Below, piece after piece: positions 34,032-46,444 of a DNA stretch of 64,000 bases. The notes under the pieces are model-generated. The model ran no database searches and was not told the DNA's origin. It was given only the letters and a program-made list of their open reading frames with translations. The position numbers and the translations under genes are program-made. Position 1 is the first letter of the stretch. Every line of letters begins with the position of its first letter. Origin of the DNA: Ciona savignyi (lineage: Eukaryota > Chordata > Ascidiacea > Phlebobranchia > Cionidae); assembly GCA_000149265.1 (NCBI GenBank), contig CH003296.1:195619-259618 (forward strand), written 5' to 3'.

Positions 34032-37000
34032 TCATGAATTCTCTGAATCAAAGTTGTGTAGAAATGCAATCATCCATTGCGGGGCTGGGAGGGTCTGGCA
34101 GCCCATGTACTGTCTTCTCATTTCAACGGGGTCGTCACTTAACAGTGGCAACCCTTCAGAGATTGGCGCGCCAAATAAAGTATAGTCCTCTGCATGCCTT
34201 CGTTGGGTTATTGATGGGTGACTGTGCACAAATCCTAAACCCTAAAAAAACACGTGTTTTTGTTTTTTTTTTGGTTTGTTTGTTTTTATCGACGCAAGTT
34301 TCGACCACACGACCGTACAAAATAAACACGTTTTAGTTTTGTAAAAAACACGTTTAATCCCGTACCCAGCGAATTAATGGGTTCTACCAAATTGAAGGAA
34401 CGTGTCTATCATATACAACACACTGCAATAGCTCCGGTAACCCGACGATGGGCGCGAGGTGATCTGACGTTTACCCGTGTGATAACCCCCTAGGTTTTCC
34501 CATTCACGGGGATAAACATGAATATCCTATCCTATCCTTAAAAACAAACTGGGGTTGTTTATCGTGAGGAGAGTAAGGGTAGCATGTTGTTCATTGTACT
34601 GTATATTGTGATAATGCATTTATTACTACTTGTAAATAACACTTTCAATTTCATAATAGCTCTAAAAACACGTTTTAGTTTGATTATTACTCGATTGTTG
34701 ACCACTGAGTGTGTAATCAGTTTAGTAGGAACTGATAGAAGATAGAATATTCATGTTTATCCCCGTAAGTGCTGTGTATGCTTCACACGTTTCTTCAATT
34801 TAGTAGAATCTATTAGTCCGCTATGGGTTCAGGCAATGTCCGTAAAGTGCATTGCCCAAAGACACAGCCAACTAGCTGGCGACCAGTTGCGTAGCTGCAA
34901 ACTTTTGGTTGAAAGGTGTGGCACTAAAACGCCAGACTAACCGGTCGGACTAAATTGAGTATGTCAATCGTGTGGCCGAATGGTTAACGCGACCGATACA
35001 CATACCGACTCCTATGCAAAAACGTTTCTGGTGACGAGCTGGGTTCGAAACTTTGTTCGGTAAATAAATACGTTAAGTATGTTAAATCATACACCGCAAT
35101 CACCTCATACGCAAACGAAACGCGGTGCATCGGTGAAAGGCGACTCCAATGACTCGTAATATCTCGTCCCCATGAATAATCCCACGAATCGCCGCTTGCT
35201 ATCAAGACCACTCTGTCCCATGACGTAACAGTGTGATCGGCGGTTGCTATTCTTTGACGCAGTGCCGTGGCCAATAATCCTGAATAGCTCTGGTCCGCGA
35301 AAATAAAGACGTGGTTCGCGTCACAGTTTGTGATGTCATCAAGGAATTCGCGAATAGTGTATAGCTCCGAAGAATCAGCCTGAAATATAAATCTGTATTT
35401 TTTTACTAAATTTAAACTAGCACACATTAACTACGTCATGATTTCAGCTGAACAATCGTCATAAATCGTCACAATCGCCATATAAAGCACATTGTTACAG
35501 TTGTGATCTCTTAGTAATATTAAAAAAGTATGTATCCTTCAAGTCTTTTATTCCAATATTGGAAGCTATGTCCGACAGATTAGTCCGGTGGTTTAGTGCG
35601 TCGCCTTTCAGCCGAAGGGTTGCAGATACAAAACTGGTCACTATCTAGTCGGTTGTGTCTTTGGGTAAGGCACATAACGGACATTGCTCGAACCCAGCGG
35701 ATTAATGGGGTTCTACCTTATTTAAGGAACGTGTGAATCCTACACAACACACTGCAACAGCTCCGGTAACCCGACGGTGGGCGCAAGATGATCTGATGAT
35801 TGCCCAGTATGATAACCCCCTTGGTTTTCACATACACCGGAGTAAAACATAAATATTCTAAGCTCTGGTTGACATAGAGCATAATTTAACGGTGTCTTCA
35901 AAACTTAACCTCTCCGTTGCCGTCGTTATCCCACAGTAGAACTGAACCGTCCGAGGTTGTTGGTCCGTTGAGGTAAATAACGAAGGAGTCAACGCACAGA
36001 TCGGTCCGACACAGCGTGGTAATGTGGTTTCGTACCCGGTGTTTGTCGCTTGCCGGAAGCCCGTGGCGGTACGGTTCGCCAACTGCAATTTAACCGTCGG
36101 TTGTGTTATCGGTCGTGTGGCCGAATGGTTAACGCGACCGATACAGATACCAACTCACATAAAAACCGTCCAAGTTACGAGCCCATTATGGGTTCGAAAC
36201 TTGGCTCGAAAACGGTATGTCTTTCAAAAAAAATTAATTAAAAAAAATGTTAACGGTCGTGTGGCTGAATGGGTATCGCCATTGTTCAATATTGAATTAA
36301 ATCAAATTAAGAGTCGACCATAAGCACGCCAAGGGGAGTAAACTGTTACAAAGGTAGGAAGAAACAAAACATAAAACGGCCTATCAACATATATTTGCGC
36401 ATTACAGTAGGTAAAGTACAACCCTTTTTTACCGGGCCAAGTTTCGAACCCATGATGAGCTCGACACGAGGACCGTTTTTGTATAAGTCGGTATATGTAT
36501 CGGTCGCGCTAACCATTCGGCCACACGACCGAAACAACCTAAATTCTGGCCACGATATTCCGCAATTATCCAAGGGAAAACATCTAACACCCAAAGCGAG
36601 ATCCATGTAAAATTTAAGTAAAAATATGTTTGCTACTCTGCTTCCATATTGTACCGTCGTGTGGTCGCGGCTAATACATATACCGACGTACAAACAAAAA
36701 ACCCTTAACAATGAGCCGATCTTGAATTCGAAACCAAGCCAGAAAAAAAACAAAAAAAAACTCTGCTTTCATATTGGTATGCAACAAAACATGTTATCAG
36801 CAAAATGTTTTACAATGGAATATGTGTAGCCCAAGATTGAACATAAATCAATTCTAGACGTCTATATTTCAAAATAAACAGCTTAATTACATTAAAATAC
36901 CTTGCCACGTCCCCGTTCCCGTTATAAAATATTTGGATGTTGTTTTTCCGGAAACCGTTCCGTCGTAACATGTCATAGAATGACCTCAGATGATCTTCGT

Positions 37001-40000
37001 TTCGCGTCATCATAGTGACGTCATTCCATCCGCCGAACAAAGTCACCGCGTGGTCGCAAGTCGCGTAGAGTCGACATAGCGGAGGAAATTGGATGCGAGG
37101 GCTACTGAGTTTCTGAAATATTTAGCATTTTTAAACCCCCAAAAAGAGACCTATTACATTCTTCAGAGTTAAGAAAGTATGTACGAGTTGTTTAAACGCG
37201 AGAAGCTGCTTTTGGCATTCAATAACGCGTAACCACTGTTTAAACAAGGAATGAAAACAACTATGTCTTCAAAGTAGATATCAAAAACAATTGCGGCTAG
37301 TTTTTACCTTATACAAACAAAAGATTGAAAAACAAATCCGCGATTTGATTTTTCTAAATAATTAAATTTTGTTAACGTTTTATGATTCGTGTTTATAAAG
37401 AAGTTGCCAAATGACTTTATATAAACAAGGTAAAAACAAAATTTTATCTGATAGCATGTTTACAATAGACATTTTGGTTTGCCCGTTTTTGTTACCATAA
37501 TAGCATATACCGTTAAACCTCTATTTAAGCGCCACGTCGCTCTATTTTTCAACCCTTTCCCATATAGTGGCGTTTTGTTAAGGGTGGTGTTCAATTAAAG
37601 GTTCGCGCTCTTATTTTCGACTAGCTGACCAGATGTTTCGAAAGATAAGTTTAATTAATGAAAAGAAAACAAAAACATATAAAATTTAAAGAACAATAAA
37701 AACATCAATCGTAATTAACACAGCTAAGTATTAAAATGGGATGTAGGAAATATTTGATAACTAATTAGCATAATGCATCAAGATAGCAGTCTTATTGTAG
37801 GTGGCGTTAAATTATAGGTTGGCTCTTTTTCAGTCCTTCCTTTATAGTGGCGCTTATAGAGGTTTCGTTCATACAGAGATGTCGCTCAAATAAAGGTGTC
37901 GCTCATATATAGGTTTCACTATACGTACCTTTGTATAACATCGCCGGGTATTCTCGATCAACTCGCAGTTTTCCACGATTGTCGATTCAGTGACAACTTT
38001 CTTCGGGCACCGGCCGAACCCAGCAATGAACGGAATGCATTCCAATAACTGCTTTCTCGCGTGCACACCTACTAACGATGCAACATAAGAAGAAAACCTT
38101 TAAAAAAATGCGTTCACATGTATGTGTATGTCATTTTAGACTAAAAATTCGAGTAGTTTTACCATTAGAACTCACTAGTGTGTAGCCGACATACGCCAAA
38201 CCCGGCCCGCCGGGTTACATATTCTGGCCGGTAGTTATCGTCATGTAGCAAAACTAACTAGCGATGTCACAGCTAAATTATGATGTCACAGCTATATTTG
38301 TTCATCGCCTAATCTAATGCAACAGTGCTTTATGGTTTTACCCAGTAATGTACCGTATTTCGTAGTTTAATGTTTTTAACACAGCGACAAACTATTATAT
38401 AGGTGGCACCTAGATCACTTGGCCGCCAGTCTAAAAATAAAGCAATTTTGGCCTCTGATTTAAAAAGTGTCTCCACCCCTGGGTAATCAGTGTACTTGTA
38501 GCACAATACTTGAAACGTAATAGATATCACACAATCGTATTCAACGTCACAATGTCATTATTGTTGTTGTTATGTTCAAGTCTTGTCTAAGTACAGTGGT
38601 TAAGTTTTGTAAAGTTAGTTGGTTTGGCAGTTAATTTAATAAACCATATGTCTATTTATTCTGTTTATGTAACGTGTCTTTTAGAAGTAACTTATACAAG
38701 TTAGAGCTGACATTTTGTGAAATTTGAAGCACCCGTTACTACCACCTGTATTATTTTAGCAAGCACGTTTCTTAACCACCTGTAAATAGTTTCGGTATGC
38801 TAAGTAGTGTATTTTGCGCATTCGCTTAAATAGAAGGCAATAACTGATTTAGGGGTATGGCGTTAACCCACTGGTAGTTTACCAAGTTTTTGCTGTTTGC
38901 TGTTAATACAGGTGTAAATAGCAGACTTAATAAAGCAAAATTTTGATTTGGCATTTGCATAAATAATTACCAGTTTCTTCCGTTCTTTCGTCATAAACAA
39001 GAGGAATAAAGTTGATTTCACACTTTTTCGCCAAATCATCTGGTGACAAATTGGAACGAAAGAAATTTCTGCATTTCCCTCTGCGTGCTTGTGTTAAGCA
39101 CAGTCCTGAACCTGAAAAAATAAGGTAACACCAGTCTTTAATTTGGGGCGCAGCGCCTACGATCATCCAAAACCGCGCAGTTGCCGAGCTAATTTAGAAA
39201 AAAAATAGCCTGTTCTACTAAATTTATGCACGTGGTACTTTTAATTGAATTATAATCTCTGCCAGTACCGCGTGGGTGGTGGGGTGTGATCTTACCCACC
39301 AATAAAATACAAACACAAACTCCATTTATCCACCTATCATCGAAGAGTACACTTCTAAAGTTGGTGATAACTTTAGCTTAATACATTTAAAACAGTATAT
39401 TCCTATAAAACACCAGTTGTCATATAATACGAAATAAGCCGACCTATCTCGAGTCCGCGCTGTCTTCTACACCACGGTCTGGTCGCACCATCAACGTAGA
39501 ATATCAGAACCAAGTGTCCAAAGCTAGCTCGCGGAAAAGGGTCCACCACTGCCACCGAGTGGTGAGAAGACTGATCCTTTAAATGACCCTCTGGTATCAC
39601 CTAAAAAAACATAATTTCTTGGGCATAATCCGGGACAAACTCAAAACTATAATTGAAATAACTGGACGAAAAACCGAAGGCCTGAAATCAATGGAATAAT
39701 GACGCAATACAAGTCATTTATTATTCTCTAACTGAAGGATTTCTTAAGCTGTGCGCGATATTTAACTCAATCTGATAAGCTAAAAAATTAAGATATTAAA
39801 ATAAGTCTCGAGTTAAAGCAAAGTTATGCTTTTTAAAACCGAATTATTTCATAAATTCACATTAGGTTGGATTAAATTTTAAAAAAAATCAGTAAACCAA
39901 AATTTCGGGGCATTTTGTTAACCGGGACGGGCTATCGGGACTGACGTTTAAACTGGGACTGTCCCGGTCAACCGGGACGTTTGGTAGGTCTACCTAAAAA

Positions 40001-41468
40001 AATTATTCATAAATACCCAGTTTTGGCCATATGACCGAATGATTGACGCGAATCGTCATGAGTTTAAATTCTAACTCGATTATAAAAATAAATTCTTATC
40101 TCAGTCTCAAGTTAGTTAGGTTTATGAACTTACCGCTGAATAGACGGTGTTTATTCTCGGCGGAGTAACGTAGAATCTCATTTGGTTAAACGGGGTTTGC
40201 TGGACCGTTTCGCATTTCCCTTCATCGGTGAAATACCGTCTTGCGAATCGGCAGTTAATGTTGTTGATCATTCTCTGTGAAAAAATGTATTACTAACTTT
40301 GCGAAGCTGAATATTGACTGAAATTGAGATGTCGATTTATCTATTTTTTAGGGCACAATTGTTGTCCGGTATTTCTATTGACTAAATCTGTCGACTGTAT
40401 AACCGGGGTGGGAAAACCTACATTGAAACCTTGTTGGTGTAATTACAACATTGTGTTGTGTCGCCATATGTTGAATTTTAACTTAGGATTAGTCTTTCCC
40501 GATGGTATACCGACCAACATAGCTGTTTTGAACAGAAGACCTAATAGTTGAAGGCCCGGTTCGGCGGTATGACCGTGTTCTATCTCCGTAGGTTAAATAG
40601 CACAGGTACTTTACAACACCGGCAATAGTTACGACTACCTAGGGACTCTTATCGAGTTTTCATATTCATTATGGTGCTGCATGTTATAATTGAGTTTCTA
40701 TAGATTTGATTCAACTTATTTGGATTATACAACTTCCGGTAAATGTCTTGTCAGCAGCCCATTTTGCCAAGAGCTGAATTTGACAATAATATCTCGGGGG
40801 AAAGCAGATTATCTAACCGATTAAACTAATTTGCCGAACATAGGTCGCTTTACGCTCACTGTCATTTTATTACAAATAATTCGTGCACCAAAATTACTGC
40901 TTTTAATAAAAAATCGGCTGTCTAATATAGGTATGAGTCCTCGAATCATTTATCGTTGAACTGTGTTTTTAAAAGTGAATTTTATGATGTGACAGACTAT
41001 TACCAATAGGATATTCATGTTTATCCTCGTGACACACTTGCCTACTTACGTGACGGCACATGCCTGACTTAAATATATACTTACTTGAACGCTATGTGCG
41101 AGAATAGCAGTGAAAGTTTTCTGCGAACTGTGGATAATTCTTGGCAGCAATCTCGATCGTTCATTGACATCTTCTTCGTTAAACGACCATCTTTCTCGGT
41201 TAAGTTGAAAATTGTCTCGTTGTTCATTGCTTGAATTAGGTTGATGTCTTACAATTCCTGTTACGTTTTCGGCATTCCAAGATTCCGAATTTTCTCCGAT
41301 CGCAAAATCGTCCGAAACATTAAATGTTATATTGATAACATTGTCAGAATCTTGAACCATCGGTATGGTTATATTGTCGGCACTTGAGTTTGTTTCTTTA
41401 TAAACAGCTGTTGATCCGATGATCATAAACGAGTATAAAAAATAAACACAACAAATTTGAATTTCCAT
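34032..41468 (-). CDS. Secreted Cys-rich protein with a degenerate caspase/legumain-fold domain
   Basis: Exons: 41468-41085, 40274-40134, 39600-39444, 39111-38971, 38068-37929, 37112-36901, 36048-35910, 35379-35104, and a probable last exon 34234-34032. Phases agree through exon 8 (530 codons); the join from exon 8 to the last exon is not resolved. Residues 1 to about 20 are a signal peptide. Exon 1 then has at least six N-glycosylation sequons. Residues 129-330 are Cys-rich and of unknown family (RASFGHLVLIFYVD, WCRRQRGLEIG). From about 345 the pattern is that of caspase/C13/C14 peptidases: LFGGWNDVTMMTRNEDHLRS, DMLRRNGF, FVIYLNGPTTSDG, HVFIFADQSYSG. At the His position there is Pro (NGPT, 419-422), and at the Cys position Ser (DQSYSG, 467-472), so it is predicted to be catalytically dead. 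The exon 7 acceptor is weak. I do not recognise an orthologue. Confidence 0.68.
34363..34537 (+). mobile_element. SINE-A, 3' part
   Basis: Starts in CCCAGCGAATTAATGG; ends CCTATCCTATCC. Confidence 0.87.
34737..34954 (-). mobile_element. SINE-A with internal deletion
   Basis: Tail joined to the end of the body, then central domain and head. Confidence 0.84.
34958..35068 (+). mobile_element. SINE-B
   Basis: Complete; 35 nt beyond the pseudo-caspase exon 8 donor. Confidence 0.84.
35104..35379 (-). CDS. Pseudo-caspase exon 8 (Cys-block region)
   Basis: This phase-0 exon of 92 codons encodes DSSELYTIREFLDDI, HVFIFADQSYSGLLATALRQ and VVLIASGDSWDYSWGRDI. ADQSYSG matches the DxCxSG block of caspase-fold peptidases except that Ser replaces the nucleophilic Cys. 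The donor is probably GTGATT from 35103. If it is not used, the frame runs on into the SINE-B at 34958-35065. Confidence 0.75.
35572..35861 (+). mobile_element. SINE-A, near full length
   Basis: Complete; lies between pseudo-caspase exons 7 and 8, antisense to the gene. Confidence 0.9.
36109..36215 (+). mobile_element. SINE-B
   Basis: Complete; a second head fragment follows at 36252-36280. Confidence 0.86.
36425..36532 (-). mobile_element. SINE-B
   Basis: Complete; inverted relative to the copies at 36109 and 36652. Confidence 0.86.
36652..36745 (+). mobile_element. SINE-B with box A deletion
   Basis: GTCGTGTGG followed directly by the ATACATATACCGAC middle. Confidence 0.75.
37507..37924. 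mobile_element. MITE-like inverted-repeat element next to a 5' splice site
   Basis: The left end reads GTTAAACCTCTATTTAAGCG. The right end is an imperfect inverse (CATATATAGGTTTCAC), with repeated GTGGCGCTTATAGAGG-type motifs inside. It begins within about 6 nt of the pseudo-caspase exon 5 donor (37928). Confidence 0.6.
38165..38965. other. Pseudo-caspase intron 4, no feature seen
   Basis: No convincing exon or repeat. Confidence 0.45.
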
Positions 41469-42117
41469 TTTAATTCTAGCTCTAACTAAATTCTGGGATC
41501 TATGCCTGGTCCCACCAAACAAACCTAAAATTTAAACAGTATTATAAACTATTTTCATTCTACAAATACTAGCCGATTTCTTTCTGTATAGCCTATAGCT
41601 ATTCGATACCTTGGAATATTGTTATTAATAAGATGAGATAGGAATCTACCTTAATTGCCCGTTACGGGGAGATTCGTATCTTAGTCCTATATGATAATAA
41701 CAAACTCGTATTTAGCGACATCGTAACTCTGTCCGCGCCACTATATAGACTGGTTTCAAATTTATTTTGAACTGTCGCAGGCGATTTTGTGGGAAAATAA
41801 CACTAGAAAGAGATATTCTGTGCATTTGACAAAACTTGGACGGTTCTTTGCAGAAAAAACATAGTTCCGCACTGTTTTTCCCTCTATTTAAACTCAACGT
41901 TTTTAAAAAAATATTAGTGAAATTGCTGACGGTTGTCGAAGATCAAAAAAATTGAATGACGTAGGCACTGAAAGCTTTTACTACTGGCCCATGAAGCTTG
42001 CGCGAGCGGTAGCAAAAACTTGCAAAGGAAATGACATTCGTCTGAACTATTTATTTGGTCAAGCTATCCAAACAAACACCTAAAATTGAGCCCGAATAGT
42101 TGAAACGATTACGTAAC
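41469..42117. other. Divergent upstream region of the pseudo-caspase gene and the small ORF
   Basis: About 650 bp; contains no repeats and may hold a shared promoter. Confidence 0.4.
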
Positions 42118-42372
42118 ATGATTAGTTCAACCTCGCCGCACAGGAAGCCGTCGACTATCTCTTCCCGAGCTGTCAAAACAAATTTCTTGGCCGAATTTAA
42201 TTACGACAAAAATCTGAACACGATTGTCGCAGCGCCGGAACCAGTAGCTCACGGGGGAGTTCCCCCAAAACCACACTCTTCCACATTTTTTTATCGACTC
42301 ATGGTTTCCTATTTACACCCACTTGCTGCCATTTTGTGTAAACGTTTCAGCGGAACCCAGTACATAGTCTAA
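42118..42372 (+). CDS. Possible small intronless gene, 84 aa
   Basis: This ATG-initiated ORF ends in YRLMVSYLHPLAAILCKRFS and a short tail. An AATAAA at 42387-42392 lies 15 nt past the stop, and a second lies just beyond. The composition (HRKPSTISSRAV, YDKNLNTIVAAPEP) looks coding, but I recognise no family. It diverges from the pseudo-caspase gene, whose start is at 41468. It could be a chance ORF. Confidence 0.35.
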   Translation: MISSTSPHRKPSTISSRAVKTNFLAEFNYDKNLNTIVAAPEPVAHGGVPPKPHSSTFFYRLMVSYLHPLAAILCKRFSGTQYIV

Positions 42373-42639
42373 CATACGGTGTTTTTAATAAACAAAGGCA
42401 ATAAAGCTATTCAAAGATTCTATGGTATTCGCGTGGTCAAATAATTATTTTTTGAATTATTCTTTATCGCGTTATAAGTATTATTAATGAGAGTGAACCA
42501 GGTAATTCATATCTTGAGTATAAGTGCGATAACTACGTTTTTCATCCAAGGCGAAAACATCACGACGAACACTAAAGTGAATATTACGAACCACATTGTT
42601 TTCGATAGTATTTATCTAAACTTTATTTTACACTTGGAA

Positions 42640-42937
42640 GGATAGGATATTTATGTTTATCCCCTTGAATTGGAAAACCAAGGGGGGTTAACACACACAC
42701 GGGGCAATCGTCAGATCACCTCACGCCCCACCATCGGGTTACCGGAGCTATTACAGTATGTTGTGTATGATTCACACGTTCCTTTAATTTGGTAGAACCC
42801 ATTAATCAGCTGGGTTCAGGCAATGTCTGTTAAGTGCTTTGCCCAAAGACACAACCGACTAGCTAGCGACCAGTTTCGTATCTGTGCCTTTTCGTTCAAA
42901 TGCGTCGCACCAAACCACCAGACTAACCGGCCGGACA
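42640..42937 (-). mobile_element. SINE-A, near full length
   Basis: Complete; sits between the small ORF at 42118 and the CD225 gene. Confidence 0.9.
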
Positions 42938-43599
42938 AACTTTATTTATATTTTTATATCTTCTCTACCGTAAAGACGTTAAGAACAGTTTTTTTCTGAA
43001 TTTCACAGTATTCAATTTTGGTTTCTTTTTAATTAATTAACTAAAAGACCATTTAGTTGATACGATTGATCCGAATTACAATCGTCTAGTTTGAAATGAT
43101 CCAGTCCATATTAATAACTTGAACAGCAAGAAACGATCGATGCAATAAACTCGATAATAATGCAGGAAGACTGGTAATCCGGTATAGCGGAAGGCGGTGT
43201 CATTGCAGTTCAATATATCGAGGGAATAATTAAATAAATGACACTTTAGTTTCTTTGTGGAATGGGAGCATCATACACTGTTGGAATCATTCAATTCATT
43301 TCATGGTTGAATATAGTTGGGTTAAAACGTAGCCTATAATGCCAAACTATAGGTTTTAAAAATTACGTCTAGTTGTCAGTTGAACTGACTTATCAAACGA
43401 ACTAGAACATATATTCAAATAAAAATTGATTAGTCGCAACACCAAAAGTGTAAATACAAGCAAGATAAAGTGTTTTGTTTCGCTTTTAAAGCATGAGGGT
43501 AACCACAAAGCTATAGTCCTCTTAGGTAAGGTCAGTTTTAAAGCCTTCAATCACATTACTCTAAATCTTTTAGGGAATAAAGCGTTGATTCAAGGATTG

Positions 43600-46444
43600 T
43601 TAACCGCCACTCATATATTCCGGCAAGTAGTAGTCATACTCCATGGACGCGTACGGCATGTTTGCTCGCACAATAAAGAAAACGAGAGTGATCGCTAATC
43701 CAGATATTCCAAGCATGACGCCGGTGTTGGCGAGGCTTTTGCCCAATAATGAGCTCTTGTGCGCCTTGTCGCGGTCATTATTTTCCAGATGTTTTTTCAC
43801 CTGCGTTAAAATAAAGGTTTGCATCACATTTTAAATTAATGTTAACGATTAATCTACGCTGGTGTGACCGATTGGTTAACGCGACCGATACATATACCTT
43901 AGCAACGTAACCAGTATAGGTTCGAAACTAAGCACGGTAAAAAGATATTAACGATTATTGCTCAGTAAGTTACACGTGCGTCACGGTATTAATAAGGGCG
44001 GAATTCTACAACAATATATACGGCAATAGGACATGTAGGTTCATTTGTAATCCGGGTAAGGAAAACGACAGTTGGTATGTGATGTTTGCCGTCAAAGAAT
44101 GCCACGTGGCGTGGACATAAGGTTGGAATGTAACTTTAGAAATATTGAATGTATGGCTGCATTTTAGTCGCCTATTAGGCTTTTAATGTTTCGTACCAAA
44201 TAACACAATTTTTTGAACACGCTTCTTGATGCCGGGTATTTAAAGACCTTGTGCGAACCCAATATACTTATGCTGTATACAAATTTCAATGGTTACGTAC
44301 GTATCTATTGACCGGTTAGTGTGGCGGTTAAGTGCGTCGCCTATCCAAACTGGTCGCTAGCTCGTCGGTTGTGTCCTTGGGCAAGGCACTTTACGGACAT
44401 TGCCTGTACCCAGCGGGTTAATGGGTTCTACCAAGTTAAAGAAACTGGTCTATCATACACAACACACTGTAATAGCTCCAGTAACCCGACGGTGGGCGCG
44501 GAGTAATCTTATGATTGCCCATGTGTTAACCCCATTCCAAGGGATAAAAATGAATATCTTATTCTATTGACTTACTCTGTATGTGAAGCAAAGCGAAGCA
44601 ATACCGAGCGGAAGACAACAAAAATAACGATGCGAACATAGCGAGAAGGAAGTTGTCGGAGACCGGTTCTCTATACATGTTGTGCCTTGATTTGTAGTAG
44701 ATATTCTGCCAAAAAAGGAAAATATTTTTTCTACATCACATGTTTAACTGTTGAGTATAAGCTATATGTATAATATTCAATAGAGTGTTTGTTTATTTTG
44801 TGTTAGAATTTACTCGGTAAAAAACAGGATATTTTGTGTTCGTCGCAGATCCCCATTATCCTTTAATGACGTAGGTGTTGCGTCACGCCTTCCATCTATT
44901 CGGTGACAGTGGTAATCGAAACAACCTTGCAATCGATTGTTACTTAATATGTACAGGGGAGTTAGAAGAGAGACTTTTCAATGTAACTTTTTAATGTTTG
45001 CGACTTTAAATTGGCTGTAATTATAACATATTGTTTGTTACAAGTCTCGTATTGCATCGCCAAATCCAAGGGTTGTATTGCATATAACTGTTTACTTCGC
45101 CAAGTTTGGTACAAAAGCCTTGGGCGAATGGAACAAAGAGAAATTAATTTTAATCGACATAAAATCGATAACTGTTTAAAATGCATGCGTCAGCGCACCG
45201 ACAAACACATTCTAGGCTCCAAAATCCTGGTATATACAATCAAGACAATCATAGGACAAGAGTGATACTAAACTAGGACTTTAATTTAGATTTGATAAAA
45301 TGTCAACACTTTGGATCAATACCTTTGTGTAGAGCTTTGAATTACGACGAAGTCTGCTTCGTTTTCGACAGGGCCTGCTCTTAACCATAGATCCGCTTCG
45401 ATTACGTCTCTTGCTTTTCCGTATTGATTTTTGTGCTCTTTCCTTCGAGGACGGCTGGTGGTTATTTGTTAACTGTAAGGATTTCTCTGCGTTTATAACA
45501 TCAATCGTTTGTATGCCACTGCTGCAAAAAGTGTAAGCCGGCGAAGACGCCATGCTTGGGTTAAAACTTGCTGTGTGAATGTAATCCTCGCATTGAGGTT
45601 GGCCAAGCCGTTCCTGGGCGCGCCAATGTTCACGTAAAGCCGCCCTCCACGCGTAACTTTTCGCCGGATTGGTGCGAACGTTCGGTGGAACAGCGTTGGC
45701 TTTGATGCTAATTTCGTCGAATGTACTTACGTTCCCCGCCCCCTGGTAAGGAGGAGTTGGTTTCATTTCTATCATTGGACTCACATATTCAAGCGTAGTT
45801 TCAGGACACCCGATTTTGGCGGAGAAAGACGTTTCTCGTACAGTTTTGGGCCGCTTAAAGCTAGTGGTGGCCTCATTTGCGATATAAAATTCAGAAGAAT
45901 TTTCGCTCCATACTTCATTTACATTCCTGGCAAAGTGTATTTTATCTCTCGGGTAGTACAACTCATGCAGTTCTACTTGGGACACCCGATGATCCTTCAC
46001 CGTTGGAGCTTTACCATAAACGCAACTCACAGAAGCGGACCGTGCCCAAGGCTTATTATACGCATTCGAGCGGTTGCAGTTGCTGGTATTTCCGACCGTA
46101 GGCAACGTATCAACATTGCGTTCTCTCCAGGTGGAGCTTCTAAGAACATCCGTTCTTCTATCTTCTATAGCATTGAAAGAACCATGGTCTCCACCAAAGT
46201 TAGTATGCTCTTCCATACAATTCGACTTATTTTCAGAGCTACCACATTGTTCCTCAGCACCAAAACCTCTCTCTTCACTATGTTTGTACGATCCACCCAC
46301 ATCTTCAACCGCAGCCTCTTCTCTCGCACCTTTTAAACCATCTGTGATCTCCCGGACGATATATTTCCAGTGGTCATTGGGAGCGCTATCATCATACATT
46401 ATTGTCATACTATCCCAAGATCCCATGGGTCTTTTAAGTGACAT
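43600..46444 (-). CDS. CD225/dispanin-type membrane protein
   Basis: Exon 1 (46444-45731, 238 codons) ends at a perfect GTAAGT donor after PTPPYQGAGN. Exon 2 (44705 to about 44576) encodes NIYYKSRHNMYREP, then a hydrophobic stretch (NFLLAMFASLFLL) ending ALLHIQ. Exon 3 (43800-43600) encodes VKKHLENNDRDKAHKSSLLG, then a second hydrophobic helix (VMLGISGLAITLVFFIV), a short acidic/Tyr tail and the stop. Two hydrophobic segments separated by a basic loop with NDxDxAxxxS is the CD225 layout (IFITM, PRRT, SYNDIG families). The N-terminal 238 residues are disordered, acidic then basic. The exon 2 to 3 junction is off by one nucleotide with the best donor, so the model is not closed. Confidence 0.6.
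43858..43945 (+). mobile_element. SINE-B, shortened
   Basis: Middle deleted; 58 nt upstream of the CD225 exon 3 acceptor, antisense to the gene. Confidence 0.78.
44306..44569 (+). mobile_element. SINE-A beside the CD225 exon 2 donor
   Basis: Near complete with part of the head missing. Its tail end is only about 6 nt from the GTAAGT donor, antisense to the gene. Confidence 0.88.
44706..45280. other. CD225 intron 1, lower part
   Basis: Between exon 2 and the stop of the read-through frame; no repeat or exon recognised. Confidence 0.45.
45281..45730 (-). other. Open frame past the donor of CD225 exon 1 (possible retained-intron tail)
   Basis: The exon 1 frame continues open for 149 more codons past the GTAAGT donor. 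It encodes a coding-like, very basic tail (RAALREHWRAQERLGQPQ, KSIRKSKRRNRSGSM) and stops at 45281-45283. It would yield a 387-residue protein without membrane helices. It could be an alternative isoform or a fortuitous open intron. Confidence 0.4.
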
